A stretch of DNA of 64,000 nt. It comes from Ruminococcus sp. FMBCY1 (GTDB lineage: Bacteria > Bacillota > Clostridia > Oscillospirales > Acutalibacteraceae). A program made the translations under genes and the position numbers. The notes beneath the pieces are model-generated. The model searched no databases. It was not told the origin of the DNA and worked only from the letters and a program-made list of their open reading frames with translations. Location: contig NZ_CP074197.1 in assembly GCF_023921805.1 (NCBI RefSeq), forward strand, positions 2,232,001 to 2,296,000. Reading direction: 5' to 3'. Of this stretch, positions 52,514-61,410 are shown piece after piece (position 1 is the first letter of the stretch; every line of letters begins with the position of its first letter).

Positions 52514-54343
52514 ATGTGTGGTATTGTTGGATATGTTGGACCTAAAGACTGCAGTGATGTGCTTGTAAGCGCACTCACAAAGCTTGAATACAGAGGTTAT
52601 GATTCAGCGGGTATAGCTGTTTTTGGAAAAAACGGCATTGAAACAGTTAAAACAAAAGGTAAACTTAAAAATCTTGTTGACAAGATGGCAGTTGAGGGTA
52701 AACCGGAGGGTCATGTAGGTATAGGCCATACAAGATGGGCAACTCACGGTGAGCCGTCAGATGTAAACTCACATCCGCACAGCGGCGCAAGAGTTACCAT
52801 TGTTCATAACGGAATTATTGAAAATTACATTGAATTAAAAGAATTTTTAACATCAAAGGGCAGAACTTTCCTCAGTGATACAGACACCGAGGTTGTTGCA
52901 CAGCTACTTGATTATAAGTATAACGGAAATCCGCTTGAAACTATCGACAGCGTAATGGCTGAACTTAAGGGCTCTTTTGCTCTCGGTATTATGTTCAAAG
53001 ATTTCCCGGACAGAATTTTTGCCGTAAGAAGAGAGAGTCCGCTTATTGTTGGCGTAGCTGACGGCGAAACCTTTATTGCGTCCGATGTTCCTGCAATTCT
53101 TAAATACACAAAGAATTACTATCTTCTCGACCATGATGAGATTGCTACACTTACAGCAGACGGCGTTTCATTTGTAGATGAGCACCTTGACCCTATCGAA
53201 AAAGAGTTAAAGGTTGCGGATTGGGATATGGAGGCTGCCGAAAAGGGCGGTTATCCGCATTTTATGATTAAAGAAATCAAAGAACAGCCGGAAGCTATCA
53301 GAACCACCGTTGCTCCGAGAGTAAGAGCCGGATTGCCTTGCCTTGAAGAATGCGGTATTACACTCGAAAAATTAAGAGAATTTAAATCAATTTCGGTTGT
53401 TGCCTGCGGTACAGCTATGCATGCCGGTCTTGTAGGTAAATATATTATCGAAAGTATTGCGAGAGTACCTGTTACAGTTGATATTGCGTCAGAGTTCAGA
53501 TACAGAAATCCTATTGTAGGTGAAGGCGACCTTGTAATTATTATTTCGCAGTCGGGTGAAACTGCCGACAGCCTTGCCGCAATGCGCCTTGCAAAGCAGA
53601 AAGGAGCAACTACTCTTGCTATTGTAAACGCAAAGGGAAGTTCAATTGCACGAGAGGCGGATATGCTTATTTACACTCTTGCAGGCCCTGAAATTTCTGT
53701 AGCGTCGACAAAAGCGTATATTACACAGCTTTCCGTTATGTATCTTTTTGCCTTTGAGCTTGCTCTTGCAAAGGAAACCGTAAGCGAAGCAGAGTGCAAA
53801 AGACTTGTGTCTGCACTTCTCAAAATGCCGGAAGCTGTTAAGTATGTTATTGAAACAACAGAGGAAAAATGCAAGTATGTAGCGACAAAACTTATCACAA
53901 CAGACAGCTTGCTCTACATTGGCAGAGGTCTTGACTATGCTCTTTCAATGGAAGGTTCGCTTAAACTTAAGGAAGTATCATACATTCACTCCGAGAGCTA
54001 TGCGGCAGGTGAATTAAAGCATGGTACAATTTCTCTTATTGAGGACGGTATGCCTGTAATTTCTGTTGCAACACAGAGTGACCTTATTGCAAAAACTATC
54101 AGTAATATTGTTGAGGTTAAGTCGAGAGGTGCTATGAATATTCTTGTTTGCTCGGAGGCTTGTGCAAGAACTCTTGAGGACGGTATTGCGGATTATGTTA
54201 TTAAAGTTCCGCAGACAGATGAACTTCTTATGCCGATTTCTGCGGTTGTTCCGCTCCAGATTCTTGCTTATTACACAGCGGTCAATAAGGGTAATGACCC
54301 TGATAAGCCAAGAAACCTTGCAAAATCAGTTACTGTTGAGTAA
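52514..54343 (+). CDS. glmS: Glutamine--fructose-6-phosphate aminotransferase
   Basis: A 609-residue GlmS. The N-terminal glutaminase domain starts MCGIVGYVG, with Cys2 as nucleophile after Met removal. GHTRWATHG and HNGIIENY follow. Two SIS isomerase domains (about 290-590) contain SQSGETADS and the C-terminal DKPRNLAKSVTVE. It makes glucosamine-6-phosphate, feeding UDP-GlcNAc for peptidoglycan and for the upstream dehydratase. The ATG at 52514 follows AAGGAGAG; the frame from 52439 overlaps the neighbour without a ribosome site. The 34-nt spacing leaves no room for a glmS ribozyme. Confidence 0.98.
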   Translation: MCGIVGYVGPKDCSDVLVSALTKLEYRGYDSAGIAVFGKNGIETVKTKGKLKNLVDKMAVEGKPEGHVGIGHTRWATHGEPSDVNSHPHSGARVTIVHNGIIENYIELKEFLTSKGRTFLSDTDTEVVAQLLDYKYNGNPLETIDSVMAELKGSFALGIMFKDFPDRIFAVRRESPLIVGVADGETFIASDVPAILKYTKNYYLLDHDEIATLTADGVSFVDEHLDPIEKELKVADWDMEAAEKGGYPHFMIKEIKEQPEAIRTTVAPRVRAGLPCLEECGITLEKLREFKSISVVACGTAMHAGLVGKYIIESIARVPVTVDIASEFRYRNPIVGEGDLVIIISQSGETADSLAAMRLAKQKGATTLAIVNAKGSSIAREADMLIYTLAGPEISVASTKAYITQLSVMYLFAFELALAKETVSEAECKRLVSALLKMPEAVKYVIETTEEKCKYVATKLITTDSLLYIGRGLDYALSMEGSLKLKEVSYIHSESYAAGELKHGTISLIEDGMPVISVATQSDLIAKTISNIVEVKSRGAMNILVCSEACARTLEDGIADYVIKVPQTDELLMPISAVVPLQILAYYTAVNKGNDPDKPRNLAKSVTVE

Positions 54344-54376
54344 TTTACAAAAATAAACATTAGAAATTTTATTTTA

Positions 54377-54413
54377 AAAACCAAGTGACGGAATGGCTGT
54401 CACTTGGTTTTTG
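54377..54413 (+). terminator. glmS terminator
   Basis: A 13-bp stem (54377-54389 with 54399-54411), with the U-run merging into its 3' arm. Confidence 0.85.
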
Positions 54414-54487
54414 TTTTCTTTATTGGAAAAAACGAACGCTTTAGCGCTTTAAATTTCAAAAAATTCTCTTAAAACACCGCCTTGCAC

Positions 54488-54516
54488 TTGTATTTTTTAC
54501 TTGTATTATGTATAAT
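54488..54516 (+). promoter_or_regulatory. Promoter of the acidic/basic membrane protein gene
   Basis: TTGTAT (54488-54493), a 17-nt spacer and TATAAT (54511-54516). Confidence 0.6.
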
Positions 54517-54572
54517 AATTGATGTATATGGATTTATTGACAGAATATTCTGTTTTTTCGGAGGCTTTTAGT

Positions 54573-56531
54573 ATGACAGCTAAAAATATAAAAAAATTTT
54601 TTACAGCATTTGTTTGTGCGGCACTTGTTGCTTGTACTGCCGTTGTTTGCAGTGCGGCGGGCAGTAAAATACAGATTGAAAAACTTGATAATATGACAAT
54701 TCAACTGCCCGACAATATGCTTGGCATAACAAGGGACAGCAAGAGTACCGACAAGTATTTTTCCGTTTTCGGACTTGATTATGACAAAACAATGTCTGAT
54801 TTCAAGAGCAGTGATATTTTTATGCAGGCTATGGATAATCAGGCAACCACGACGGTCACGGTTACTATGACACGCAACGGTGACAGCGAGGGTATTAAGA
54901 ATTATAAACTTCTTTCGGACGAAAAGCTTTATGAAGTGAGAGAAAGCTTTATTTCTCAAGAGGAATATATCAGTTGCACACCGGATCAGGCGCAAGACCT
55001 TGTATGGCTTATATTTGACCTTAATGTAGAGAGCGGCAGTGACAGAATCAAGACTTATCAGGCAAACACCGTTTATGACGGAATGAGTATTAATATTACT
55101 ATTCAGCATAACGGCGGCGATGTTACATCTGCCGATTATCAAACTTTAAAGTCAATTCTTTCAACCGTTACTTTTAATGCAAAAGCTGACCCGGAAAGCG
55201 ACTTTACAAAATATGTTTACATAGGTATAGTTGCTGTTGTTATTATTCTTTTTATCATAGTTATGATTGCAGGTAAAAAGACAAGAAAGAAAAACAAAAA
55301 GAGCAAAAACGAAAAAATTTTGCGTGAACTTACCGATAAATACAAATCAAACAATAAACCTGTAAAAAAATTACAGGAAGATGATATTGTCAGCATTCAT
55401 CAGGCTTATGATGAGTTAAAAGAAGAAAACAACGACATAAGCAGTGGCAGAAAAGACGATGACCTCTTTGACGATTACAAGGACATTGACGAAGAAGAAG
55501 TAAAGGTTAAGATTTACGAAAAGCCGACAGTTTCGGATTATGAAATTGACGAAATAGTAAATGAGAGCAAAGAAAGGCTTAAGAATGAGGGCGCAGATGT
55601 TGAAGTAATAGAAACAAGTGCCGAAAAACTTGAGCCGCAGGAAGTAATTGAAGACCGACTTGAAGAGGCTAAGGAGGATTTACAGACCGAAGAGGTTGTT
55701 CAAACCGTGGCTGTTGACGAACCCGAAGATGAAAACGATGCTGAAGAAAACTCGGAAATAACCGAGGAGGCAGATGCGGATGCTACCGATACAGCCGTTG
55801 AAAATCAATCGGTCGAAGATAAAGAAAACGCTGACTTTGAAATTGAATCGGAAGAAAAAGTAATTTCGGACGACGGAAAATACGAAGAAGCTGCACAGGC
55901 AGAAATTTCAACAGAAGAAGAACCGACAGACGAAATAGAAGAAACAATTGAAGAAGTTGAATCTGAATACGAAGAAGAAACGGAAGATGAAGTCGAAGAA
56001 GAAAACGAGGAAGAACTGAGAAGAGAGGCTGAAAAAAATACAGCCGATGATTTTGATGAAGGTTATGATTTCTTTGAGGAAAAGCCGAGAAGAATTGTAG
56101 GTATCATTGATGTTGACAGTTCAGACCTCAAAAATGCGGTCGATTACGATGTTCTTTCAGAGGAAGAAAAGCGTGCCGTAGAGGTTGAAACCGCTGTGGA
56201 TAACGATAAGACAGAAAGCTTTATTGCGGCTGCGGAAAAAGCAGGTAACGGAATAAAGAATTTCTTTGTACACTGCGGATATTTCTGCACAAATGTTTCA
56301 AGACTTATAAAGCGTAAGCATGCTGCTAAAAAGCGTAAAAAAGCTGAACTCGAACGCAGAGAAAGAGAGCGTGTGAGAAAACAGCAGGCTGCGCAAAGGC
56401 GTGACGGCAACGGTCTTGTAAAGGTACACAGCGCCACACAGAGAAGACCGCAGCCTAACGGCAGAGCATCTCAGTCAGCTCGCAGAACACCAAACAGAAA
56501 ACCACAGCAGAACAATAACAGAAGAAAGTAA
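54573..56531 (+). CDS. Single-pass membrane protein with acidic then basic cytosolic region
   Basis: A 652-residue protein of unknown family. A signal peptide (about 1-29) is followed by an extracytosolic alpha/beta domain (30-210) with a KLDNMTIQLPDNM start. A single helix lies at about 213-233, then a Lys-rich stop-transfer. The cytosolic half is first strongly acidic with long Glu/Asp repeats (about 280-510), then a short ordered piece (EKPRRIVGIIDVDSSDLKNAV), and finally a strongly basic Arg/Gln/Asn tail (about 585-652). GGAGG supports the ATG at 54573 over an upstream 54519 start. Confidence 0.75.
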   Translation: MTAKNIKKFFTAFVCAALVACTAVVCSAAGSKIQIEKLDNMTIQLPDNMLGITRDSKSTDKYFSVFGLDYDKTMSDFKSSDIFMQAMDNQATTTVTVTMTRNGDSEGIKNYKLLSDEKLYEVRESFISQEEYISCTPDQAQDLVWLIFDLNVESGSDRIKTYQANTVYDGMSINITIQHNGGDVTSADYQTLKSILSTVTFNAKADPESDFTKYVYIGIVAVVIILFIIVMIAGKKTRKKNKKSKNEKILRELTDKYKSNNKPVKKLQEDDIVSIHQAYDELKEENNDISSGRKDDDLFDDYKDIDEEEVKVKIYEKPTVSDYEIDEIVNESKERLKNEGADVEVIETSAEKLEPQEVIEDRLEEAKEDLQTEEVVQTVAVDEPEDENDAEENSEITEEADADATDTAVENQSVEDKENADFEIESEEKVISDDGKYEEAAQAEISTEEEPTDEIEETIEEVESEYEEETEDEVEEENEEELRREAEKNTADDFDEGYDFFEEKPRRIVGIIDVDSSDLKNAVDYDVLSEEEKRAVEVETAVDNDKTESFIAAAEKAGNGIKNFFVHCGYFCTNVSRLIKRKHAAKKRKKAELERRERERVRKQQAAQRRDGNGLVKVHSATQRRPQPNGRASQSARRTPNRKPQQNNNRRK

Positions 56532-56537
56532 TCAGAG

Positions 56538-57818
56538 GTGATTAAAATAAATACTTTAGTAATTAAAAACGCACACATAGTTTCACCGTCAGACGGACTT
56601 GACAAAGTTGCCGATGTTCTTGTAAAAGACGGCAAAATCACAAAAATTGCAGAGAACATCTCTACAGAGGGCAATGTGATTGATGCAGACGGCTTAACAC
56701 TTATTCCGGGTATTGTGGATATGCATGTACATCTTCGTGACCCCGGTCAAACTCACAAAGAGGATATTATAACAGGCTGTAAAGCAGCTGCTGCGGGCGG
56801 TGTTACAAGTTTACTTGCAATGCCTAACACAATTCCTACTACGGATAATGCCGAAACCGTAAAATATATTCTTGACAAGGCAAAGAATGCCGACGCCAAT
56901 GTTTATGTGGCAGGCAGTATTACAAAGGGACTCAAAAGTCTTGAACCGACCGATATTGAAGAACTTAAATCAGCAGGTGCAATTGCTCTTTCGGATGACG
57001 GCAGACCGGTTGAAAACACAAAGTATTTAAGCGAGGCAATGAAAAAAGCTCCGCAGCTCGGCATGACGGTTGTTGCACACTGCGAGGATCTTTTCCTTGC
57101 AGACGGCGGTAAAATCAACGGCGGCGAAGTAAGCAAAAATCTCGGCGTAAAGGGTATTCCTGCCGCAGCAGAGGATTGCGGTACCGCAAGAGAAATTGCA
57201 CTTGCGGCGGCGCTTGATGTGCCGATACACATTTGTCATGTCAGCACAAAGACAAGCGTTGCACTTGTAAGAGATGCAAAGAGAAGAGGGGTTAAGGTTA
57301 CGGCAGAAACCGCACCGCACTATTTCTCAATGACAGAAAAAGAATTGCTTGCAAAGGACGCAGATTTCAGAATGAATCCGCCTCTCCGCACACATGAAGA
57401 TGTTGTTGAAATAATAAGCGGTCTTAAAGACGGTACGCTTGACGCTATTGCAACCGACCACGCACCGCATACACCGGAAGAAAAGTCCGATTTTGAAAAA
57501 GCACCGAACGGTTCTATCGGTATGGAAACTTCATTTGCGGTATCATACACATATCTTGTAAAAACAGGACTTCTTACAATTTCGGAGCTTGTTGAAAAGA
57601 TGAGCACAAATCCTGCCGAAATTCTCGGAATCAATGCAGGACATATCAAAGTCGGTGTGCCTGCAGACCTTGCACTCGTTGATTTGAACGAAGAATGGGT
57701 TGTTGATGTAGATAAATTGCACGGCAAGAGTAAAAATACTCCTTTCAAGGGCAAAACGCTCTGCGGAAAGGTTAAATATACAATTTTGGGCGGAAAAACC
57801 GTATTTGAAGATAAATAA
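56538..57818 (+). CDS. pyrC: Dihydroorotase
   Basis: A 426-residue amidohydrolase of the type I class, closing the pyrimidine ring in UMP synthesis. It shows DMHVHLRDPGQTHKED (HxH metal pair), GGVTSLLAMPNTIPTTDN, later metal histidines in VVAHCED and ICHVSTK, and ATDHAPHTPEEK. The start codon is uncertain. The GTG at 56538 lies inside the best ribosome site (AGAGGTG). Initiation at the in-frame ATA at 56547 would give MNTLVIKNAHIV, the usual family start, but needs a rare codon. It lies 6 nt after the membrane-protein gene. Confidence 0.93.
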   Translation: MIKINTLVIKNAHIVSPSDGLDKVADVLVKDGKITKIAENISTEGNVIDADGLTLIPGIVDMHVHLRDPGQTHKEDIITGCKAAAAGGVTSLLAMPNTIPTTDNAETVKYILDKAKNADANVYVAGSITKGLKSLEPTDIEELKSAGAIALSDDGRPVENTKYLSEAMKKAPQLGMTVVAHCEDLFLADGGKINGGEVSKNLGVKGIPAAAEDCGTAREIALAAALDVPIHICHVSTKTSVALVRDAKRRGVKVTAETAPHYFSMTEKELLAKDADFRMNPPLRTHEDVVEIISGLKDGTLDAIATDHAPHTPEEKSDFEKAPNGSIGMETSFAVSYTYLVKTGLLTISELVEKMSTNPAEILGINAGHIKVGVPADLALVDLNEEWVVDVDKLHGKSKNTPFKGKTLCGKVKYTILGGKTVFEDK

Positions 57819-57853
57819 TCGGAGCGCTCGCAGATTAAAGGAGATTTGGCAAA

Positions 57854-58831
57854 ATGGCACAAAAAGGTGATTTGTTATCAGTAAGAGAAGATATACGAGT
57901 TGTTGACGCTACAATTCGTGACGGCGGACTTTGTAATAATTTTGAGTTCCCCGACGAATTCGTAAAGGCTTTATACAAAGCAAATGTTAAAGCCGGTGTT
58001 GATTATATGGAGTTCGGCTATAAGGCATCTAAGGAACTTTTCAACGAAAAAGATTTTGGTAAGTGGAAGTTCTGCAACGATGACGACATAAGAGAAGTTG
58101 TTGGCGAAAACAATACAGACCTTAAGATTGCAGTTATGGCTGATGTTGGCAGAACAGATTTTAAGAATGACATTCTTCCAAAGAACGAAAGTCCGATTGA
58201 CCTTGTAAGAATTGCAACATATATAAACACAATTCCTGCGGCAGTAGAAATGATTGAGGACTGCGCAAAGAAAGGCTATGAAACCACAATCAACATTATG
58301 GCTGTTTCAAAGGCGAGAACAGAGGATATTATTACAGCTCTTGATATTCTCGGCAAAAGCCCTGTAAACGCATTTTATATTGTAGACAGCTACGGCGCTT
58401 TATATCCCGAAGAATCAAGAAAACTCGCAGAGTTATATTGTTCATACGGTGAGAAGTACGGCAAGTCAGTCGGTATTCATGCACACAACAACCAGCAGCT
58501 TGCTTTCGCAAATACTATTGAGGCTATGACACAGGGTGTCAGCTACCTTGACGCAACAGTAGACGGTATGGGCAGAGGTGCAGGCAACTGCGCACTTGAG
58601 CTTCTCTTAGGTTTCCTCAAAAATCCTAAGTACAAGGTTGACCCGATTCTCAAGATGCTTGAGTATACACAGCAGTTCAGAGAAAGCGGAGTTAAGTGGG
58701 GATACGATGTTCCTTATATGCTTACAGGTCAGTACAACACTCACCCCCGTCCGGCTATCTCATTTGTTAAGGATGACAGAAAAGATTACACAAACTTTGC
58801 TCACGAACTTTTTGACATTATCAACAGCTGA
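57854..58831 (+). CDS. DRE-TIM metallolyase-family aldolase-like protein
   Basis: A 325-residue TIM barrel of the HMGL-like family. VVDATIRDGGLCNNF carries the DRE-type catalytic and metal aspartate near the N-terminus, and GIHAHNNQQLAFAN carries the HxH metal pair. It resembles 4-hydroxy-2-oxovalerate aldolase but has no acetaldehyde dehydrogenase partner. The reaction is therefore unknown; it could be an aldolase or acyltransferase. It lies between pyrC and pyrF, which suggests co-expression rather than a proven link to pyrimidine synthesis. AAAGGAG precedes the ATG. Confidence 0.85.
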   Translation: MAQKGDLLSVREDIRVVDATIRDGGLCNNFEFPDEFVKALYKANVKAGVDYMEFGYKASKELFNEKDFGKWKFCNDDDIREVVGENNTDLKIAVMADVGRTDFKNDILPKNESPIDLVRIATYINTIPAAVEMIEDCAKKGYETTINIMAVSKARTEDIITALDILGKSPVNAFYIVDSYGALYPEESRKLAELYCSYGEKYGKSVGIHAHNNQQLAFANTIEAMTQGVSYLDATVDGMGRGAGNCALELLLGFLKNPKYKVDPILKMLEYTQQFRESGVKWGYDVPYMLTGQYNTHPRPAISFVKDDRKDYTNFAHELFDIINS

Positions 58832-59178
58832 TGCAGCATATAATGAGATTAAATCCATCTCCGTTTGCAATGATTGAAAACAGAGAAAAAACCATTGAGT
58901 TAAGACTTAATGACGAAAAACGCAGACTGATTAATGTCGGAGATGAAATTACTTTTATAAATACGGAAGACAACCGAAAAACATTAAAAACGGAAATTGT
59001 TAATATTTATAAATTTAAGTCTTTTGAAGAATTATACGCTGATCTTCCTTTACTTAAATGCGGGTATACAAAGGAAGATGTAAAGACTGCCTCACCCGAA
59101 GATATGCTTGCATATTATTCGGCAAAACAGCAGGAAAAATACGGCGTATTGGGAATAGAGATAAAAGTAATATCGTAA
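58831..59178 (+). CDS. ASCH domain protein
   Basis: A 115-residue PUA-superfamily protein. FAMIENREKTIELRLNDEKRRLINVGDEITF is a typical ASCH start (the Lys-Thr-Glu-R-L pocket), and EKYGVLGIEI ends it. ASCH domains are thought to bind RNA or act on nucleosides; some hydrolyse N4-acetylcytidine. TGATG overlap with the aldolase stop shows coupling. Together with pyrF next door, a nucleoside-related job is possible but unproven. Confidence 0.85.
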   Translation: MQHIMRLNPSPFAMIENREKTIELRLNDEKRRLINVGDEITFINTEDNRKTLKTEIVNIYKFKSFEELYADLPLLKCGYTKEDVKTASPEDMLAYYSAKQQEKYGVLGIEIKVIS

Positions 59179-59211
59179 GCGTTATTACTGAATTTAAAAG
59201 GAGAGTAAAAA

Positions 59212-60144
59212 ATGGCATTTGACAGACTTATTGATAAAATCGCAGAAATGCAGAATCCTACAGTTGCAGGTCTTGACCCAAAGCTTGACTATGTACCTGA
59301 ATTTATCAAAGAGGAGTGCTTTGCAAAGTACGGCAAAACTCTTGAGGGTGCGGCTGCCGCTTTGTTTGAGTTCAACAAGGCTCTTATTGACGCTCTTTAT
59401 GAGGTAGTTCCTGCAATCAAGCCACAGGCTGCTTACTACGAAATGTACGGTTGGCAGGGCGTTAAGGCACTTGCAGACACTATCGCATATGCAAAGTCAA
59501 AGGGTATGTTTGTTATTACAGACGGTAAGCGTAACGACATCGGTACAACAATGGAGGCTTACGCTGCTGCTCACCTCGGATCAACCACAGTTGCAGGCGA
59601 AGAGGTAGAGGCTTTTGGTGCAGACGCACTTACAGTAAACGGTTACCTCGGCACAGACGGTATCAAACCGCTTGTTAATATCTGCAAGAGCGGTGATAAG
59701 GGCATTTTTGTACTTGTTAAGACATCTAACCCAAGTTCAGGCGAATTACAGGATAAGAAACTTGATGACGGCACAACCGTTTATGAGCAAATGGGTAAAA
59801 TGTGCGAAGAGTGGGGAACAGAGCTTGAGGGCAAATACGGTTACTCGGGTGTCGGCGCAGTAGTAGGCGCAACATATCCTGAGCAGCTTGCCGAAATGAG
59901 AGCTAAATGTCCGCACACATTTTTCCTTGTACCGGGTTACGGTGCACAGGGCGGCGGTGCAAATGATGTTAAAAACGCATTTGATGAAAACGGTCTTGGT
60001 GCAATCATCAATTCAAGCCGTGGTATTATGTGCGCATGGAAAAAACAGGGCATTACCGAGAATGATTTTGCAAAGGCTGCTTACAACGAGGCGGTTCGTA
60101 TGCGTGACGAAATTATCGGCTGCATAGGCAAAATTAAGAAATAA
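59212..60144 (+). CDS. pyrF: Orotidine 5'-phosphate decarboxylase (long type)
   Basis: A 310-residue OMP decarboxylase of the longer class 2 form. PTVAGLDPKLDY is at the N-terminus, the catalytic DGKRNDIG (D-K-x-x-D) is in the middle, and the phosphate loop is in NSSRGIMCAW. It makes UMP. AAAGGAG precedes the ATG. It ends the gene run that begins at 54573; pyrC lies two genes upstream. Confidence 0.96.
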   Translation: MAFDRLIDKIAEMQNPTVAGLDPKLDYVPEFIKEECFAKYGKTLEGAAAALFEFNKALIDALYEVVPAIKPQAAYYEMYGWQGVKALADTIAYAKSKGMFVITDGKRNDIGTTMEAYAAAHLGSTTVAGEEVEAFGADALTVNGYLGTDGIKPLVNICKSGDKGIFVLVKTSNPSSGELQDKKLDDGTTVYEQMGKMCEEWGTELEGKYGYSGVGAVVGATYPEQLAEMRAKCPHTFFLVPGYGAQGGGANDVKNAFDENGLGAIINSSRGIMCAWKKQGITENDFAKAAYNEAVRMRDEIIGCIGKIKK

Positions 60145-60186
60145 TACAATAAATTGTTGTTTTTATGTATTAAACACAAAATATTG

Positions 60187-60215
60187 TTGACTTTGCTAAA
60201 AGTTGGCGGTATAAT
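60187..60215 (+). promoter_or_regulatory. serC-serA promoter
   Basis: TTGACT (60187-60192), a 17-nt spacer and TATAAT (60210-60215), 60 nt before the serC ATG. The leader is too short for a T-box. Confidence 0.75.
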
Positions 60216-60275
60216 TTAATAGTCAGTATTAGTTAAAACTGTAAATAAAATATATTTTCAAGGGAGATTTTTAAT

Positions 60276-61361
60276 ATGGCAAGAGTATATAACTTTTCTG
60301 CCGGTCCTTCAATGCTTCCGGAGGCAGTATTAAAGACAGCAGCAGATGAAATGCTTGATTATCATGGCAGCGGACAGAGTGTAATGGAAATGTCACACCG
60401 CAGCAAAACATATGATAAAATCATTAAGGACGCCGAAGCTTTACTTCGTGAGATTATGAACATTCCTGACAATTACAAGGTTATGTTCCTCCAGGGCGGC
60501 GGTTCTACACAGTTTGCTATGGTAGCACTCAACTTTATGAACAAGAACAATAAGGCTGACTACATAATCACAGGTCAGTGGGCTAAAAAAGCTTACAAAG
60601 AGGCTGCTCGCTATGGCGATGCTAAGGCTGTTGCTTCTTCGGAGGATAAAACTTTCTCTTATATTCCTAAGACAGATAAGTCAATGTTCAGAGAGGACGC
60701 CGACTATGTGTATATTTGTATGAACAATACTATTTACGGTACTGTTTATCACGAACTTCCGGATACAGGCGATATTCCGCTTATTGCAGATATTTCATCT
60801 TGTATTCTTTCAGAGCCTATTGATGTAACTAAGTTTGGCGCACTCTTTGCAGGTGCTCAAAAGAATATGGCTCCTGCAGGTCTTACAATCGCAATTGTTC
60901 GTGAGGACCTTATCGGCAATGCTATGGATATTTGTCCTACAATGCTCAACTACAAAACTCACGCTGACGCCGATTCACTTTTCAACACACCTCCTTGCTA
61001 CACAATTTATATTGCAAAGCTCGTTCTTGAGTGGATTAAGAACGAAATCGGCGGTCTTGACAAGATGAAAGAGCTTAACGAGAAAAAGGCTAAACTTCTT
61101 TATGACTTCCTTGATAATTCAGAACTCTTTAAGGGTACTGTTGTTCCTGAGGATCGTTCACTTATGAATGTTCCGTTCGTAACAGGCAATGCTGACCTTG
61201 ATGCTAAGTTTGTTAAAGAGGCAACAGAGGCAGGTCTTGTAAACATCAAGGGTCACCGTACAGTTGGCGGTATGAGAGCTTCTATCTACAATGCTATGCC
61301 ATATGAGGGTGTAGTTGCTCTTGTTGACTTTATGAAGAAGTTTGAGGCAGAAAACAAGTAA
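60276..61361 (+). CDS. serC: Phosphoserine aminotransferase
   Basis: A 361-residue class V PLP enzyme. YNFSAGPSMLPEAVL is the family start. QGGGSTQFAMVALN holds the phosphate site, the PLP lysine is in FAGAQKNMAPAGL, and NIKGHRTVGGMRASIYNA is the C-terminal substrate loop. It converts 3-phosphohydroxypyruvate to phosphoserine. It is followed by serA 50 nt later. Confidence 0.98.
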   Translation: MARVYNFSAGPSMLPEAVLKTAADEMLDYHGSGQSVMEMSHRSKTYDKIIKDAEALLREIMNIPDNYKVMFLQGGGSTQFAMVALNFMNKNNKADYIITGQWAKKAYKEAARYGDAKAVASSEDKTFSYIPKTDKSMFREDADYVYICMNNTIYGTVYHELPDTGDIPLIADISSCILSEPIDVTKFGALFAGAQKNMAPAGLTIAIVREDLIGNAMDICPTMLNYKTHADADSLFNTPPCYTIYIAKLVLEWIKNEIGGLDKMKELNEKKAKLLYDFLDNSELFKGTVVPEDRSLMNVPFVTGNADLDAKFVKEATEAGLVNIKGHRTVGGMRASIYNAMPYEGVVALVDFMKKFEAENK

Positions 61362-61410
61362 TTTTTGCTCAAACAATCTGCTTTAAATAAAATAAAAGAG
61401 GATGAATACA

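Noticed and set aside
54534-55142. 202-aa minus-strand ORF
   Set aside because: Antisense to the membrane protein gene, rich in Cys/His/Asn as shadows are, with no start signal.
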